This document shows, piece by piece, positions 62,213-64,000 of a DNA stretch of 64,000 bases (position 1 is its first letter; each line of letters begins with the position of its first letter). Source of the stretch: UBA2705 sp963977125 (GTDB lineage: Bacteria; Pseudomonadota; Alphaproteobacteria; Micavibrionales; Micavibrionaceae); NCBI GenBank assembly GCA_963977125.1, contig CAXBNJ010000008.1, forward strand, positions 1 to 64,000, read 5' to 3'. The position numbers and the translations under genes are program-made. Below the pieces are notes generated by a model that was given only the letters and a program-made list of their open reading frames with translations, did no database searches and was not told where the DNA came from.

Positions 62213-63076
62213 TTACAGCCCTGACGTAATCAATACATCACAGGGTGGGTTAGCCAAGATGTCCTCGGCAACGCCGCCGAGTTTAGAGTGCGCAAATCCT
62301 GCACGACTATTCACGCCGATAGCCAACAGATCAGCATGCTCTTTTTTAACTTCCTCAGCCAAAACGACTTGCGGCGAGCCTTTGACTATCTTATGTGAAA
62401 ATTTCGTGTCAGAAACTTTATATTTAGTGAGAACATCTGCACTTTCTTTAACAAATTTATCTAGCTGTTTCTTTTCCATGCCCTCAATAATATCGCCGGC
62501 ATACGTTTCAATCTTCTGCCCTGTTAATGTATCAGCAAAATCATAAGAGTGAACAAGGTCTATATGAGCCCTCGGTGCAAGTTTAAGCGCGAAATTAAAA
62601 GATTTTCGAGCCGAGTCAGAAAAATCACATCCCGCGACAACGCGACCATAATCCCCTTTGGGTTTATCCTTGACCATAAGAACGGGTTTTAAACCTTTGC
62701 GAATAACACGCTCGACTGTCGTGCCAATAAACATATCTCTAAAGCCCAGCTTATTATGAAGCCCCATCACAATCAAATCTGCATTTAATTTTTTCGATAT
62801 GGCAATAATCTCTGCAAAAGCATTGCCCCCTTCAATAACATGAATAGTTGGCTTAAGAGCCTCTGCACCAGCATAACTTGATAAATGAGAACGAATAAGC
62901 TCCTCTTTATCCTGCTTTAAAGTTTCAGTTTCACTCACTTTACCTGGCAGTAAATAAATCGGGGCTACATGGACGACATGTAGTTTTGCACCTGATGATT
63001 TAGCAATCTTAATCGCACGCTCAAGTGCGCGATCACAGTTAATCGTTAGGTCCGTAGACACAATAATATTTTTCAT
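62213..63076 (-). CDS. Tandem-domain universal stress protein
   Basis: A 287-residue cytoplasmic protein of two Usp domains in tandem: residues about 1-140 (KNIIVSTDLTINCDRALERA) and 145-287 (GRVVAGCDFSDSARKSF). The first ends with the nucleotide motif MGLHNKLGFRDMFIGTTVERV and the second with IGVNSRAGFAHSKLGGVAED, close to G-x2-G-x9-G-(S/T). Such proteins bind ATP and are induced under stress or oxygen limitation. The ATG has a near-perfect AAGGAGGT upstream, suggesting strong translation. The 12-bp hairpin follows the gene. No clear FNR-like box was seen upstream. Confidence 0.9.
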   Translation of the reverse strand: MKNIIVSTDLTINCDRALERAIKIAKSSGAKLHVVHVAPIYLLPGKVSETETLKQDKEELIRSHLSSYAGAEALKPTIHVIEGGNAFAEIIAISKKLNADLIVMGLHNKLGFRDMFIGTTVERVIRKGLKPVLMVKDKPKGDYGRVVAGCDFSDSARKSFNFALKLAPRAHIDLVHSYDFADTLTGQKIETYAGDIIEGMEKKQLDKFVKESADVLTKYKVSDTKFSHKIVKGSPQVVLAEEVKKEHADLLAIGVNSRAGFAHSKLGGVAEDILANPPCDVLITSGL

Positions 63077-63270
63077 GTTACCTCCTTATAATATGCATAA
63101 TTTCAACTTCTAATCTATATGCGTTTACCCCATAAGAAAAGCTGTTTTAAAAACTTAATTCTATAGTAGGTTGCGCATTTAACCACAAGTAAAGCCTTGT
63201 AGTTTTAACAACCAAGGAAGGAGAAGAATCAAAGAGGGGTTATTTGTGATTTTTTAAATCTTAAAAAACG

Positions 63271-63555
63271 CTACATTTCAATGTAAACAGACATCCAACC
63301 CCGAACAGAATCAGGGCGTTTTGGCGGGCGTATAGGATTTTCAAGTTGGGGTAATAGCACTCTGTTAAAGGTGTTTTTCTTACGTAGACCTTTGAGCCGA
63401 TCACGCAGTTTTTGAATAGCAAGCGATGCACTTGGTGCGCTTTCGACAAATTCTGGAAGTGCGGGGACACTCGCTTTATACAGGTCAGGCGCATCATTCT
63501 GATTCGCTTGTTCCCAAAGCGGCATACATTCAACCCAATAGCCCTTACGCGACAT
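63271..63555 (-). CDS. Small hypothetical protein
   Basis: A 94-residue protein. I start at 63555, with AGGAG eight bases upstream. It begins SRKGYWVECMPLWEQANQ, has a basic helix (AIQKLRDRLKGLRKK), then RPPKRPDSVRGWMSVYIEM. The beginning and end suggest a short beta-alpha-beta unit. It has no signal peptide. No family is recognised. It stands alone between the UspA-like gene and the M48 gene. Confidence 0.6.
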   Translation of the reverse strand: MSRKGYWVECMPLWEQANQNDAPDLYKASVPALPEFVESAPSASLAIQKLRDRLKGLRKKNTFNRVLLPQLENPIRPPKRPDSVRGWMSVYIEM

Positions 63556-63729
63556 GGAACGCACTCCTATTCAATAAACTCTTCTTATATTTTGTATATT
63601 AGAAGTTTATCACAAAAAGATAGGTTGTTCTATAGCCCAAGAATAAAAAATAGACTTAGGATAGGTTTTTTAATAATAACACTGAGTTATCAGCGGTTTA
63701 CACCCATCTCTTCACACGCCTATATAGAG

Positions 63730-64000
63730 TTACTTGTCATCTTTTTTCGCCTGTTTGGCCTGTTGAGCATAGAAAACAAGGTCTTTTGCGCGGCGCCATT
63801 CTTGTGATTCTTTCGGTAAACCGCGAATCGCTTTTTCAGCCAACTGGCCAGTATCGGCTACATTGCGTTTCAAATAGGCTTCCTCAGCCAAATAAAGCGT
63901 CGCGCGCGCATCATCCTCTAAGCGGCCATATGCCGTTGCTAACAGACGATACAGACGCGGTGAGCGGGGCTCAGATCTAATCGCGCCTTTTAATAAGCCA
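63730..64000 (-). CDS. C-terminus of an M48 metalloprotease (BepA-like), cut by right edge
   Basis: Ninety residues up to a stop at 63730 on the minus strand; the 5' part lies beyond the window. They read as a TPR-like helical tail (RLYRLLATAYGRLEDDARATL, LAEEAYLKRNVADTGQLAEKAI, KESQEWRRAKDLVFYAQQAKQ). This matches the TPR end of BepA/LoiP-type periplasmic M48 proteases, which help outer-membrane protein quality control. The catalytic HExxH domain is not visible here, so the call rests on the tail alone. Confidence 0.65.
   Translation of the reverse strand, partial: GLLKGAIRSEPRSPRLYRLLATAYGRLEDDARATLYLAEEAYLKRNVADTGQLAEKAIRGLPKESQEWRRAKDLVFYAQQAKQAKKDDK

Overview
The window looks like chromosome of a free-living, motile, Gram-negative alphaproteobacterium with moderately AT-rich DNA. 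The signs are a bacterial ALDH16-type two-domain aldehyde dehydrogenase, a long-form HPF, DEAD-box helicases with basic repeat tails, an HME-RND copper/silver efflux pump, LPS-type glycosyltransferases, outer-membrane and lipoprotein genes, and a CCA-encoding tRNA-Ser. The genus cannot be fixed from sequence alone. No phage module, transposase, CRISPR array, rRNA or integrase was seen.

Layout. 1-2.6 kb: two tiny coupled ORFs cut by the left edge, a DOPA 4,5-dioxygenase-like gene divergent from a LysR regulator, and an unknown gene with a faint nuclease-like motif. 2.6-8.4 kb: a deoxyribonucleoside salvage locus. deoB-deoC-ALDH16 run on the minus strand, divergent from a purine nucleoside phosphorylase, with nested inverted repeats between them. 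8.4-13.3 kb: cusA/cusB and a small Met/Cys/His-rich exported protein. 13.4-16.7 kb: a small membrane protein, a membrane-bound chemoreceptor and a Glu/Leu-type dehydrogenase. 16.7-20.5 kb: a cluster of unrecognised envelope proteins, including an exported Asn/Gln-rich repeat protein that looks amyloid-like or adhesin-like. 20.6-24.1 kb: a short RNase R without cold-shock domains and two unknown genes. 24.1-26.8 kb: sulfotransferase, ASST-like protein and a small membrane protein in one tight operon. 27-29.2 kb: a DEAD-box helicase whose tail is built from 189-bp repeats. 29.2-34.8 kb: two tandem TauD-like oxygenases (one lacking a metal-ligand His), a large ankyrin protein, a 44-aa microprotein and a pentapeptide-repeat protein. 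34.9-38.3 kb: an orphan FhaC/ShlB-type transporter, a CheY-like regulator with a possible CheX-like partner, and a TerB-like protein. 38.3-43.2 kb: a gamma-glutamylation operon (glutamine-synthetase-like ligase, ALDH, Fe-alcohol dehydrogenase, PuuD-like hydrolase). 43.3-49.4 kb: Spx/ArsC-like protein, RoxA-like ribosomal oxygenase, UPF0178 protein, a MASE1-CHASE-PAS histidine kinase and a stress-type membrane protein. 49.5-56 kb: second DEAD-box helicase, Na+/H+ antiporter, small membrane proteins, a Panacea-type toxin-antitoxin pair abutting tRNA-Ser. 56-64 kb: alpha/beta hydrolase, two LPS-type glycosyltransferases, ArsR regulator, HPF, class III aminotransferase, tandem UspA protein, a small unknown gene and the C-terminus of an M48 metalloprotease.

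The clearest pathway units are these. (1) Nucleosides are phosphorolysed by PNP; DeoB converts (deoxy)ribose-1-P to the 5-P; DeoC splits deoxyribose-5-P into glyceraldehyde-3-P and acetaldehyde; ALDH16 can oxidise the aldehyde. (2) A glutamyl ligase makes a gamma-glutamyl amide, an alcohol dehydrogenase and an aldehyde dehydrogenase oxidise its side chain, and a PuuD-like amidase releases glutamate. The alcohol dehydrogenase in place of the amine oxidase PuuB suggests an amino alcohol such as ethanolamine as substrate. The most unusual material is the exported Asn-rich repeat protein with its neighbours, the TauD pair with a His-to-Asn change in a metal ligand, the short RNase R, and the sulfotransferase/ASST operon.
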